From Marinoscillum sp049115815 (GTDB taxonomy: Bacteria; Bacteroidota; Bacteroidia; Cytophagales; Cyclobacteriaceae): a DNA stretch of 64,000 nucleotides. Shown here piece after piece: positions 28,382 through 37,429 of this stretch; position 1 is the first letter of the stretch, and every line of letters starts with the position of its first letter. The DNA lies in the NCBI GenBank assembly GCA_049115815.1, contig JAGDZO010000021.1:62001-126000 (forward strand), in the 5' to 3' direction. The notes under the pieces were generated by a model. It searched no databases, was not told the DNA's origin, and saw only the letters and a list, made by a program, of their open reading frames with translations. The translations under genes and the position numbers were made by a program.

Positions 28382-28439
28382 TAGAGAGCAAAACTAAGTA
28401 TTCCATCGCGCAATGAAATACTTAGATCTGCCCAAAGAA

Positions 28440-31400
28440 TTATTTGATTTTGCTAATTCGTTTCACAAACGAACCATCACTTGTAGATACTTTGAGGAGG
28501 TAAATTCCTGACTTATAATCACTCACATCTAAAGTTTTGCTATCGTGAAGTGTCCCACTAGTGAGAGTCTGACCAGATAGATTAGTTAATACGAAATCAG
28601 CAGGTCCATTTCCGATTATATTCAATTGATTTTCCGTAGGAACAGGGAATACTTTCCATTGATTCTCTAATTCTACTGATAGGATGGCTTGGTTAAACTC
28701 TGAAGTGTAAGTTAGTTTCCATCCTTCTGAGGTGATTTCGGCATCACTGATAAAGGAGAGGGTGATTTCAGATTCTAATATAGTTATGTCATCAGGTACA
28801 GAAGAACCAGTAAGTGAATACAATGGTGTGCTGGAATCAGATTTTCCATAGACGTATAAAAAGTCAAAGTCATTTTCGAGGTTAAACTCAGAAAATGATA
28901 GCGTAATACTCGAAGCTTTTTCAGGAGCTATGATCCATTGGCAATTTCTCGAATTGAAATAATTACTAGAGCCACTGCCATCTTCTATGGTCCCGGAATC
29001 ACTTGTCAGCGTTGTTGCTCCGCCACATGATGGTAGTACCATGAAGGTGTATGTCGCCGTATTGTCAGCTTCGTTTGTTTCGCTTAACGTTCCCTCCGAG
29101 TCAAGAGTGATGGTAACCGTATGCTCACCTTCGGCAAGAGCTGCTAACTTCTCATTCTCCCAAGTAACAAAGAAGCCATTGGTCAAAGTAGTTGAGCTAT
29201 TATAGTCCCAATTGGTAGTGCCTACATTGCTTCCATCTATATCAATACTCACTTTGAATTCTTGATCTATCGGAGTATCTCCAAGATTGGCAATGGCATA
29301 AGACAGGAAAATATCATCCTGACTGCCAATCTGAGCCGTGTTAGTGAAGTCATCGGAGTTATTGGAAATAGTGATGGAGTTACCCCAGCCATCTGGCTGA
29401 TAAGCAACCAAATTGGAAAGTGCTTGCTCGTTTACAGTAATGAATTCTTGGAGCGTTTTAGTACTAGTTTCATTCTGAGCATTTGTTACTTGTAAGGTTA
29501 CGTCGTAGCTTCCGGGGGTGGAATATGTCACGGTGGGGTTTTGTAAATCGGATGTATTAGGTGTGCCCCCTTCGAAAGTCCATGACCATGCTATCGGACT
29601 TCCTGTCGAATTGTCTGAGAATGACACTGAACCTCCCACTTCAACATTGCTAACTGAGGCGCTGAAATTGGCACTGAGTTCTGTATTGGTACCCGTGGAG
29701 AATCCAGAACTGGAATATAAGCCACGACCGAAAGTAGCTGCAATGACTTCATTGTCTGAATCTCTGATTTGTAACATATCCACCCTTACATTGGCTAAGC
29801 CAATATTGGAAGGAGCCCAGGTTGGGTTTGCATTGTCAAAATTTTCTGTACGCCAGATTCCTAACTCAGTTGCCAGAATAACTTCAGATCTATTGTTGGG
29901 GTTAAAGAGCGCCCATCTTACGGGCATATCTGGTAAATCTCCCTCTTTACTTATCCAGTTAGATCCACCATCAGAGGTATACCAAACGGAAGTTACTCCG
30001 TAGTTAGAAAAGGTAACAAGGATTTCATTTTCCGAGGCTCCTAATTCAATACATGAAATAGACCCGTCTGGAAAACTTGCTCCCTTAATATTGGTCGAAG
30101 ATGGAGAGCCGTTAGCATCAGTGAGTTTGTACAAAGATCCAGCTTGCGTTCCAACATAAAGCGTAGAGCTTGCGGTAGTATATGGTGACACGCGAAAATG
30201 TGTAGCATCAGAACCTAACGCAATATTGATGTCGTTTCTATTGGGTGAGCCGGTTTTAATGTCAAGAAATCTAGCAATACTATTTTCGGAAGCACCAGAA
30301 AACATGACTCCCAGATTGTCATCATAATCAGCCGGATTGATAAAACTTCCCGAGTTCTGATCGTCGACAAAATCATTAAAACTGTTACCACCATTGGTGC
30401 TTAGAGCATAGACATTTCGTACGTATGAAACGATTTGAATATTCCCATTTTTCTGATCAATGAAGCAATAAGCACCATCACCGCCATATGCTTCGGTAGT
30501 GGCATTTAGACCAGATTCTTGAAAGCGTTGAGTTCCATTGTCTTGTGAGCCTGCAAGGAAGTAGTTTTTGCCTTGATCTGGGTGAAGAGCAGCGGCGTAA
30601 AACTGTGTAACGTTGTAGTTGTTGTTTCTATTTGTGAATGATGGCGAGTTGGAGGTCATGTTCGTACTTACATACATGCCGCCATCATTTCCGAAGATTA
30701 TGTCTGTTGACGAGCCTGGCTTGAAGGCCATGGAGTGCTGATCAGCGTGAACATTGGGGAAACCAAATCCGCCATACCAATGTGATATTTGTGTCCAGTT
30801 AGTCCCACCATCAGTTGATTTGAATAAATCGATACCTCCGGCCAGAACAGTGTTAGCATCATTAGGATCAACAGTCATTATCAAGTCATACCAGGCTTGA
30901 CCTCTAGTGAAATCACTGGCTGGTATGCCCGGATCTGAATCATTAGGCTCAGGTAAGTTATTCCATGAAGCTCCTCTGTCCGTTGTTTTGATTACCTCCT
31001 TCACAACTCCATCACCTTCAATCAAAGCATAGACAACATCCTTATTTGATGGAGCAGTAGCTAGTTCCACACGTCCTGCATCTGACCTTGTGGTTGATAC
31101 CGTCCAGTTGTTACCATCATCTGAGTACAGTATTGTGCCACCTCCATCGCCAAAGGGATTAGACTGGGAACCAACCCAAATTCTATTTTCAGCACCCAAT
31201 TCGATATCTGCTGGAGCATAAGGTGTGCCTGAAATATTTGGTAGAACCTGAGAGTAATTAGCTCCACCATCAACAGATCGGAATAAGCCAGTATCATTGG
31301 TTCCATGCCATTCGCCCTCATAGTAATTGCCTCTTACTCCAGCGTATAAAACACTATTTCCACTTTCATTTCTTACGATAATATCATTGACATAATAAAA

Positions 31401-32075
31401 GCTGGAACTATTTGGCAGCTGACTCCATGTCTGACCTCCATCTAAAGTTTTCCAGATTCCAGCACCTCGTGATGCACCAGCACCAAATCCTTCACCTGTT
31501 CCAACATAAAAAATTGAGGAATTATTAGGGTCATAAGCGATGCAAACAATGGATATGTTATCCCAGAAGTCATCCACTTTTGTCCAAGTTACATTAGCAT
31601 CGTAAATATCCGTGGTGTACCATAGGCCACCTGTGACTCCACCAGCCCATACTTTCTTACCGGTAGCGTCATTGGGATCCCACATGATAGCACGCGTTCT
31701 TCCACCAATGTTACTTGGCCCTCTTTCCACCCATGGAAACTCTTGTGTTCCTGTCCGTGCGCTTTTTTGGTTTTCAAAATACGATTTTACCTCCGCTCTT
31801 GCCTTTATTAGTTTCTCCGGGGTAGGTCGCTTTAGCTTTGGATCCATGGTGGCCAAGAAGTCTTGTTGCCAAGCTAAGTCTGGTCTATCTCGCTTAGGGA
31901 TGTCCTCATATCGAATACCTTGGCTATTGGTTTGATTATAAGGATGATTGATCAAATAGCTTTCATATTCTGAAACTCTATTGTCGGGTATCAACTTAGC
32001 CAATGCGATTACTGCAACAAGTAATACGCTAGCCAAAATTACTTTTGCTAGAGTGGGTTTAATAAGATTCTTCAT
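28440..32075 (-). CDS. Large secreted beta-propeller (VPS10/BNR-like) protein with PKD, CARDB, CUB and T9SS domains
   Basis: This 1211-residue protein starts with a hydrophobic export signal (about 10-28). Residues 105-790 are sialidase/VPS10-type propeller repeats with recurring Asp-box-like segments (SVDGGANYSQ, STDGGTNWTQ, TSDGGSNWIS) and WVERGPSNIGGRTRAIMWDP at the front. Then come a PKD domain (about 800-880; IAWSWTFEGG), a CARDB-like domain (about 885-1010; LSETNEADNTATY), a CUB-like domain (about 1015-1120; CGGATTL, NCQWIIAPE), and a T9SS sorting domain ending FVKRISKIK. Such proteins are often annotated as glycosyl hydrolases, but no catalytic residues can be claimed; adhesion or glycan binding is as likely. 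It lies 6 bases after the lipoprotein gene, clearly an operon. Confidence 0.88.
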   Translation of the reverse strand: MKNLIKPTLAKVILASVLLVAVIALAKLIPDNRVSEYESYLINHPYNQTNSQGIRYEDIPKRDRPDLAWQQDFLATMDPKLKRPTPEKLIKARAEVKSYFENQKSARTGTQEFPWVERGPSNIGGRTRAIMWDPNDATGKKVWAGGVTGGLWYTTDIYDANVTWTKVDDFWDNISIVCIAYDPNNSSIFYVGTGEGFGAGASRGAGIWKTLDGGQTWSQLPNSSSFYYVNDIIVRNESGNSVLYAGVRGNYYEGEWHGTNDTGLFRSVDGGANYSQVLPNISGTPYAPADIELGAENRIWVGSQSNPFGDGGGTILYSDDGNNWTVSTTRSDAGRVELATAPSNKDVVYALIEGDGVVKEVIKTTDRGASWNNLPEPNDSDPGIPASDFTRGQAWYDLIMTVDPNDANTVLAGGIDLFKSTDGGTNWTQISHWYGGFGFPNVHADQHSMAFKPGSSTDIIFGNDGGMYVSTNMTSNSPSFTNRNNNYNVTQFYAAALHPDQGKNYFLAGSQDNGTQRFQESGLNATTEAYGGDGAYCFIDQKNGNIQIVSYVRNVYALSTNGGNSFNDFVDDQNSGSFINPADYDDNLGVMFSGASENSIARFLDIKTGSPNRNDINIALGSDATHFRVSPYTTASSTLYVGTQAGSLYKLTDANGSPSSTNIKGASFPDGSISCIELGASENEILVTFSNYGVTSVWYTSDGGSNWISKEGDLPDMPVRWALFNPNNRSEVILATELGIWRTENFDNANPTWAPSNIGLANVRVDMLQIRDSDNEVIAATFGRGLYSSSGFSTGTNTELSANFSASVSNVEVGGSVSFSDNSTGSPIAWSWTFEGGTPNTSDLQNPTVTYSTPGSYDVTLQVTNAQNETSTKTLQEFITVNEQALSNLVAYQPDGWGNSITISNNSDDFTNTAQIGSQDDIFLSYAIANLGDTPIDQEFKVSIDIDGSNVGTTNWDYNSSTTLTNGFFVTWENEKLAALAEGEHTVTITLDSEGTLSETNEADNTATYTFMVLPSCGGATTLTSDSGTIEDGSGSSNYFNSRNCQWIIAPEKASSITLSFSEFNLENDFDFLYVYGKSDSSTPLYSLTGSSVPDDITILESEITLSFISDAEITSEGWKLTYTSEFNQAILSVELENQWKVFPVPTENQLNIIGNGPADFVLTNLSGQTLTSGTLHDSKTLDVSDYKSGIYLLKVSTSDGSFVKRISKIK

Positions 32076-32081
32076 GGGGTA

Positions 32082-32516
32082 TTATTGATTGTTTTTGGAT
32101 CTGGATTTTTCGAACTGGGTGAGCTCATAAGTAAATTCGCAGCATTCCGACTTAAGAACTAGAGTAGCAGAGTTAGGATTTTCAGTTCTGAAATTGGGCT
32201 TTCTGCTATTCATTGGAATCGTTTCATCTCTATTGGATTTATTCTCAGTAGCACTCACGGTCAATATTCCATCATTAGTATTCTGCCCAGAAATTTCCAC
32301 ACTTTCTCCATCAATAATCAAGGATGTAGCAGTAATGTTTTCATCTGCTGGAACTGATAACTTGATTTCATAACTATTTCCACCAACACCTGCCATTCCT
32401 CCTGACCAGTTTGACCAAGTAGAAGACTCTATTTTAATGCTTTCTTTCATTCGTTTTTCAGAATTTTTGCACGAGAAAATAAGGCAAACGAGTAGCAAGG
32501 GGGTAAGGACTTTCAT
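32082..32516 (-). CDS. Small lipoprotein of unknown function
   Basis: This 144-residue protein has a lipoprotein signal (MKVLTPLLLVCLIFSC, acylated Cys at 16) and a predicted beta-rich body containing a Gly/Ser/Trp segment (STWSNWSGGMAGVGGNSYE) and a Cys pair (SECCEF) near the end. I recognise no family. It is co-transcribed with the large propeller/CUB T9SS protein, starting its operon, and may be a surface or periplasmic partner of that protein (inference from position only). Confidence 0.7.
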   Translation of the reverse strand: MKVLTPLLLVCLIFSCKNSEKRMKESIKIESSTWSNWSGGMAGVGGNSYEIKLSVPADENITATSLIIDGESVEISGQNTNDGILTVSATENKSNRDETIPMNSRKPNFRTENPNSATLVLKSECCEFTYELTQFEKSRSKNNQ

Positions 32517-32646
32517 TTTGAAATATTGATATGTTGAGAGTTTGGATTATAAAGTATATTAAGAATTAATTTTCTAAGTCCCAAAAAGCTTAGGTAATAC
32601 TAGCGTTGAATGTCCTTTTAAGCGAATTGAAACGATTTTAGAATAA

Positions 32647-33804
32647 TTAAGGATAAAGAAGATAATTGAGTCTTAATTTTTTGAATGCTGCCAGGTCGTT
32701 GGCCCAGCTCTGACGTATCTCTTCTTTGCTCCACCCAGATTCTATGTGAGTTTGTAACTGATCGGTTCCTGCTAGCTTAGTGAAATACGCATTGAAGAAG
32801 TCACCATCAAGATTACTCGAAACATTCTGATAGTAGCTAAGTAAATAGCTGATGTTTAGCGTATAATTAGGACCTTTAAGGATTAGATTGTCCCCGTAGC
32901 ACAGTTCATTCTCCAACGGTGGATATTTCGATCCATCGTTGGGCTTAGGAGTGAAAGTAAAAGTGCCGTTCTGATATTGAGGATGGCCAATGGACTGAAA
33001 TGGTAAATCTGTGCCTCTGCCTACTGAAACCACGGTGCCTTCAAAAAGGACGAGCGATGGGTAAAGCATGACGGAATTGTCATTCGGTAAATTTGGTGAA
33101 GGGGCAATAGGTAAGGGATAGGGCTGTTCATGTATCCAATTTTTTACCTTAATGATACTTAAGTCACATTTTTTACCTGACTCAAGCCAACCTTCTTCAT
33201 TAATCATATGAGCTAACTCTCCAAGTGTAAGCCCATGCACCAATGGAATAGGATGCAAACCAACAAAGGACTTAAACTTTAAGTCTAAAACAGGCCCGTC
33301 CACGTAGCTGCCATTAGGGTTAGGTCTATCTAATATAAGTACTGGAACTCCTGCTTGGGCGCAGGCATCCATCAGGTAAGTCATGGTGCTGGCATAAGTG
33401 TAGCATCTTACGCCCACATCTTGAATATCAATAATCAAAAGGTTTAAATCTGCTACCTGATCATGGCTGGGCTTTTTTGATTTCCCATAAAGAGAAATGA
33501 GCTCAAAAGCATCTGATTCCTCATTTTCGATCGTTTCCCCATCTGGTTTGTTGCCTAGAAATCCATGTTCTGGGCTGAATACTTTGGTTACATTGATGTC
33601 CAAACTCAGCAAAGTGTCTGTCAAATGGGTTGATCCAATTAAAGATGTGTGATTAACGAACAACCCTATTCGTTTGTCTTGAATGAGCGGTAGGTATTCG
33701 TTTAACTGAGCAGCTCCGGTAAGTATTTCATTTGATTTTTCTTGGGATGTAATACAGGAAGTAGCTGTCAAGAAAAAGATAAGAAGTGCGAAGTAACGCC
33801 ACAT
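32647..33804 (-). CDS. DUF1343 lipoprotein, NamZ-type exo-beta-N-acetylmuramidase
   Basis: This 385-residue protein has a lipoprotein signal (FFLTATSC) and the DUF1343 fold. The hallmarks are DKRIGLFVNHTSLI, VFSPEHGFLGNKPDGE, LLIIDIQDVGVRCYTYASTM, VLILDRPNPNGS and the late PYPLPIAPSPNLP and SVGRGTDLPFQSIGHP motifs. The characterised family member NamZ removes terminal N-acetylmuramic acid from peptidoglycan fragments (established for Bacillus and Tannerella, GH171), so cell-wall recycling is the likely role. The start at 33804 is chosen for the signal peptide. A longer frame to 33855 would overlap the divergent permease gene. Only 38 bases separate the two starts. Confidence 0.9.
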   Translation of the reverse strand: MWRYFALLIFFLTATSCITSQEKSNEILTGAAQLNEYLPLIQDKRIGLFVNHTSLIGSTHLTDTLLSLDINVTKVFSPEHGFLGNKPDGETIENEESDAFELISLYGKSKKPSHDQVADLNLLIIDIQDVGVRCYTYASTMTYLMDACAQAGVPVLILDRPNPNGSYVDGPVLDLKFKSFVGLHPIPLVHGLTLGELAHMINEEGWLESGKKCDLSIIKVKNWIHEQPYPLPIAPSPNLPNDNSVMLYPSLVLFEGTVVSVGRGTDLPFQSIGHPQYQNGTFTFTPKPNDGSKYPPLENELCYGDNLILKGPNYTLNISYLLSYYQNVSSNLDGDFFNAYFTKLAGTDQLQTHIESGWSKEEIRQSWANDLAAFKKLRLNYLLYP

Positions 33805-33828
33805 AGATATCGTGTAATATTGCAAGAC

Positions 33829-33836
33829 CAAATCTA
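33829..33836 (-). promoter_or_regulatory. -7 promoter box of the NamZ gene
   Basis: Minus-strand TAGATTTG is a perfect TAnnTTTG box inside the 38-base gap between divergent starts. Transcription would begin near 33822. The -33 region would lie inside the first codons of the divergent permease gene. Confidence 0.4.
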
Positions 33837-33842
33837 AGCATC

Positions 33843-35060
33843 TTGAGTTTACCATATTTCATTGCTAAGCGTATTTCCACCAATGAGGAAGCCTCATTTT
33901 CTACTGTAATCAACAAAGTAGCGGTGGTGAGCATTGCTGTCGCATTGGTAGCATTGATTAGCTGTTTTATGATTCTCAAGGGCTTTGAAGACACCATCAA
34001 GCAGAAAATCTACAGTTTCAGCGGTCATTTGGTTGTAAGCAAATACACTCTTTCTACCTCTTTTGAGCAATCGACTATCGTGGTTTCAGATTCTGTCAAA
34101 GCGGGTATAGAAGCTCTGCCTGGCGTAGATTATCTTCAAACCTACGCATATAAGGCGGGATTGCTTAAGACTGATGAAGAAGTACATGGGATTATATTCA
34201 AAGGATTGGATAGCCGATTTGATACTTCAGCTTTTGCTACACATATGATTGAGGGCAACTTCCCGATTTTCCCACAGAATGGTTATGGGCAAGAAATAGC
34301 GCTGAGTAAGAAGGTCTCCAATTATCTCAACCTGAAGGTAGGAGAAGAAGTCATTGTGTTTTTCGTTCAAGAACCTCCACGGTTTAGAAAATTGACCATA
34401 AGTGGAATCTACGAAACAGGCCTAGAAGATTTTGATGAAAAAGTAATTTTGGGTGATATCAATTTAGTCAGGCGGCTGAATGACTGGAGTTCTGAAACGA
34501 TAGGTGGAATGGAAATATTCTTGGATGATCCTGAGAAGATGGATGAAGCTGAAACCATGGTTTTTGAAGCAACAGATAGCAACCTCTATGTCGACAAGGT
34601 TAGCGACAAGTATTTGCAGATTTTTGATTGGCTGAGGTTGCTCAATCGTAACGTGGTGATCTTTTTCTCTTTGATACTTTTTGTTGCAGCGTTCAATATG
34701 GTGTCGATACTCCTTATACTTATCATGGAGCGCACGCAGATGGTTGGAGTACTTAAGTCCCTTGGTGCTGGCAATGGACTCATCAGAAAAATCTTTTTCT
34801 TCAATGGACTCAACCTGATATTGAAAGGTGTCCTTTGGGGCAACCTGATTGCGCTAAGTTTTTGTTTTATTCAATATCAATTTAAAATCATCCCTCTAGA
34901 TCCGGAGAATTACTACATGAATCATGTGCCTATAGATTTCAATTTCATGGCAGTGATATTGATTAACCTTTTCATCGTGGTAGCCACAGCCGTTGCATTG
35001 TTTATTCCTTTGGCTGTTATTTCAAGGATAAACCCAATAAAGTCGGTGAAATTTGATTGA
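33843..35060 (+). CDS. LolC/LolE-like ABC transporter permease (FtsX family)
   Basis: This 405-residue permease has one N-terminal TM (about 28-50), a periplasmic MacB-core domain (about 55-245) and three C-terminal TM helices (about 270-400). The N-terminus MSLPYFIAKRIST is characteristic of the lipoprotein-releasing LolC/E group in Bacteroidota. ILIMERTQMVGVLKSLGAGN is the FtsX coupling helix. It should extract lipoproteins from the inner membrane with a LolD ATPase encoded elsewhere. The start codon is TTG at 33843, chosen because the family N-terminus begins there and no in-frame ATG or GTG is available nearby. Its stop abuts, with no gap, the stop of the convergent glycosyltransferase gene. 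Confidence 0.88.
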   Translation: MSLPYFIAKRISTNEEASFSTVINKVAVVSIAVALVALISCFMILKGFEDTIKQKIYSFSGHLVVSKYTLSTSFEQSTIVVSDSVKAGIEALPGVDYLQTYAYKAGLLKTDEEVHGIIFKGLDSRFDTSAFATHMIEGNFPIFPQNGYGQEIALSKKVSNYLNLKVGEEVIVFFVQEPPRFRKLTISGIYETGLEDFDEKVILGDINLVRRLNDWSSETIGGMEIFLDDPEKMDEAETMVFEATDSNLYVDKVSDKYLQIFDWLRLLNRNVVIFFSLILFVAAFNMVSILLILIMERTQMVGVLKSLGAGNGLIRKIFFFNGLNLILKGVLWGNLIALSFCFIQYQFKIIPLDPENYYMNHVPIDFNFMAVILINLFIVVATAVALFIPLAVISRINPIKSVKFD

Positions 35061-35807
35061 TTAGCTGGCTTCCTGAAACGGAGCATATTTCCTGAAAAGG
35101 CTCCTGATTTTCATTTCCAGCACGCCAAATACAGCCTCTTTGAAAATGCCCTGAGACATTTTAGATGTACCCTTGGCTCGGTCTGTAAAAATAATCGGTA
35201 CTTCCACTATTTTGAAGCCATGCTTCCAAGCCGTGAACTTCATTTCGATCTGAAAAGCATAGCCAATAAAGCTGATTTTTTGAGGATCGATTGTAGCCAA
35301 CACATTTTTATGATAGCACTTAAACCCGGCAGTCGTATCCATCACTGGAATTCCGGTAACTAAGCGAACGTAGATGCTGGCGAAATAAGACATGAGTACT
35401 CTTCCGATTGGCCAATTGACCACATTTACACCCTTAATATATCTTGAACCAATGGCCATATCTGCAGCTCCTCCTGCACAGGCGTTATATAAGGCAATTA
35501 GATCATTTGGGTTGTGAGAAAAATCTGCGTCCATCTCAAACACATAATCATAATCGTTTTCCATGGCGTATTGAAATCCTCGGATGTATGCAGTGCCCAG
35601 ACCGAGTTTGCCTTCACGCTCTATCATATGAAGCTGTTCGGGCCATTTTGCTTGCAGTTCTCGCACTGTGTTGGCAGTTCCATCTGGCGAGCCATCATCT
35701 ATGATCAATACATCGAAGCTCATATCGAGATTCATCACCGCACCAATAATCTCTCGAATATTGTCTTGCTCGTTGTAAGTGGGAATGATGACTAATCTCT
35801 TGTCCAA
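35061..35807 (-). CDS. Polyprenol-phosphate mannosyltransferase-like family 2 glycosyltransferase
   Basis: This 248-residue GT2 enzyme resembles dolichol-phosphate mannose synthase (DPM1). Motifs are VIIPTYNEQDNI, LIIDDGSPDGTA (nucleotide-sugar binding), VFEMDADFSHNP (DxD metal motif) and AIGSRYIKG. It lacks the C-terminal TM pair of some homologues, so it is peripheral at the membrane, loading a sugar on an undecaprenyl carrier (inference). The start codon is TTG (35807), because the next in-frame codons upstream reach a stop after five codons without an ATG or GTG. It is followed tail to tail by the LolC/E-like gene. Confidence 0.92.
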   Translation of the reverse strand: MDKRLVIIPTYNEQDNIREIIGAVMNLDMSFDVLIIDDGSPDGTANTVRELQAKWPEQLHMIEREGKLGLGTAYIRGFQYAMENDYDYVFEMDADFSHNPNDLIALYNACAGGAADMAIGSRYIKGVNVVNWPIGRVLMSYFASIYVRLVTGIPVMDTTAGFKCYHKNVLATIDPQKISFIGYAFQIEMKFTAWKHGFKIVEVPIIFTDRAKGTSKMSQGIFKEAVFGVLEMKIRSLFRKYAPFQEAS

Positions 35808-35887
35808 TGTGTTAAAATTCTAAAGATGCTAAATGGCTAAACGAAAAAATGGAGAAGTGTTTTGCTAAATAAGCTTAATTTCTTGAC

Positions 35888-37282
35888 TTAGTCCTTTTTG
35901 GCATAGCCCAATATTTTCATCATCGCATCACTTTCTTGCTCCTCTGCAAATAGCTCTATCTCATGTTGGCCCGCTTCGTCTTTCTTGATGATGATGTGTT
36001 TTGGCGCTGGTATTAAGCAATGCTGAATACCTCCATATCCGCCTAATGACTCTTGATAGGCTCCCGTATGGAAGAAACCAAAATATAGCGTTTCATCATC
36101 GTGAATGGTCGGTAGGAATACTTCACCTATATGGGCTTCAGAGTCATAATAATCTTGACTGTCGCAGGTCAAGCCTCCTATATTTACTCTGTGATGCGGG
36201 TTGTCCCAATGGTTAATAGGGAGCATGATAAACTTAGAATTGAGTCCCCATACATCTGGCATGTGAGTGATGAATGATCCATCCATCATATACCACAGCT
36301 CTTTATCATTCTGAAGTTTTTGATCCAAAATAGAATAGATTGTAGCGCCGCTTTCACCCACGGTGAATGATCCAAACTCGGTTATGATGTTAGGAACGTC
36401 AACATGATTTTTCTGACAGATCCATTTGATGTTGGCCACAATCTGATCTGCCATATAAGCATAGTCAAATTCGAAACCGAGCGAGTTTTTGATAGGAAAT
36501 CCACCACCAATATCTACAGTATCTAAGTCTGGACAGATTTTCTTGAGCTCACAGTACTTGTATATAAATCTACTCAACTCACTCCAGTAATAAGCACTGT
36601 CTTTGATTCCAGTGTTGATAAAGAAATGAAGCATCTTAAGCTTAGCCTTGCTTCCAGATATTTTGTCCTTGTATAGCGGTACAATGTCACCATACCGAAT
36701 GCCTAATCTTGAGGTATAAAAGGCAAAGTTGGGCTCTTCATCCGCAGCTATTCTTATTCCTACTTTAAAATCTCCATTCACATTGGCGTGATAATGGTCA
36801 ATTTCTGAGAGGTTATCTAATACTGGGATAGTGTTGAATCCGTCATTAATTAATTTTGTAATGTTTTCTAGATACAGTGGACGCTTGAATCCATTACAGA
36901 CAACCATCCGGTCTTTACCGAACAAACCTCTTTCATTCAGATTTCTGACAATTGGAATGTCAAATGCGGAGGAAGTCTCAATATGGATGTCATTTTTTAA
37001 TCCCTCCTCAAGTACGAATTGAAAATGGGAGGATTTGGTGCAATAGCAGTACTCGTAAGAGCCTTCATAGCTATGCTTGGCTATGGCATCATTGAAGATC
37101 TGCTTTGCATACTGAATATTCTCGCTGATCTTAGGTAGATAAGAGAGTTTCAACGGAGTGCCATATTCTTTAATGATGGCCATTAAGTCCACTCCATGAA
37201 ACTTGAGTTCATTATTATCAACATTAAACTCCTTGGAAGGAAAATAGAAAGTTTGTTCTATTAAATCAGCGTAGCTCTTCAT
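35888..37282 (-). CDS. PLP-dependent (alanine racemase-fold) arginine decarboxylase family protein
   Basis: This 464-residue fold-type III decarboxylase has a TIM barrel (about 30-310) and a beta-sandwich domain. The PLP lysine lies in EYCYCTKSSHFQFV near residue 82, the phosphate-binding region in DTVDIGGGFP near 255, and the active-site Cys region in GGLTCDSQDYYD near 375. Bacteroidota proteins of this type are annotated as biosynthetic arginine decarboxylase or related diaminopimelate/ornithine decarboxylases. The divergent neighbours (two amidinotransferase-fold hydrolases and argS) favour arginine as substrate. It is much shorter than E. coli SpeA (658). A 147-base divergent promoter region separates it from the hydrolases. 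Confidence 0.82.
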   Translation of the reverse strand: MKSYADLIEQTFYFPSKEFNVDNNELKFHGVDLMAIIKEYGTPLKLSYLPKISENIQYAKQIFNDAIAKHSYEGSYEYCYCTKSSHFQFVLEEGLKNDIHIETSSAFDIPIVRNLNERGLFGKDRMVVCNGFKRPLYLENITKLINDGFNTIPVLDNLSEIDHYHANVNGDFKVGIRIAADEEPNFAFYTSRLGIRYGDIVPLYKDKISGSKAKLKMLHFFINTGIKDSAYYWSELSRFIYKYCELKKICPDLDTVDIGGGFPIKNSLGFEFDYAYMADQIVANIKWICQKNHVDVPNIITEFGSFTVGESGATIYSILDQKLQNDKELWYMMDGSFITHMPDVWGLNSKFIMLPINHWDNPHHRVNIGGLTCDSQDYYDSEAHIGEVFLPTIHDDETLYFGFFHTGAYQESLGGYGGIQHCLIPAPKHIIIKKDEAGQHEIELFAEEQESDAMMKILGYAKKD

Positions 37283-37399
37283 CCGATTTGGTCAATATTT
37301 ATAAGCTTAAAAATTGGCTACAATATTGAGTAAAAAAACACAATAAGTGTCGTGTTGAGAATTAATATTTTACGCTAGTCTATTATGTATCTGAAAGCT

Positions 37400-37407
37400 T
37401 AGCTTTG
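37400..37407 (+). promoter_or_regulatory. -7 promoter box of the amidinohydrolase-argS-menA unit
   Basis: TAGCTTTG is a perfect TAnnTTTG box, placing the transcript start near 37413 and a leader of about 17 bases before the ATG at 37430. A TTG -33 element is not evident at the usual distance. Confidence 0.4.
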
Positions 37408-37429
37408 TCTGAAATTTTATAAACAACAT

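Noticed and set aside
29518..30003. A 161-codon plus-strand frame opposite the large propeller protein
   Set aside because: It is an antisense shadow of a Ser/Thr/Asn-rich repeat protein with low-complexity translation and no family match.
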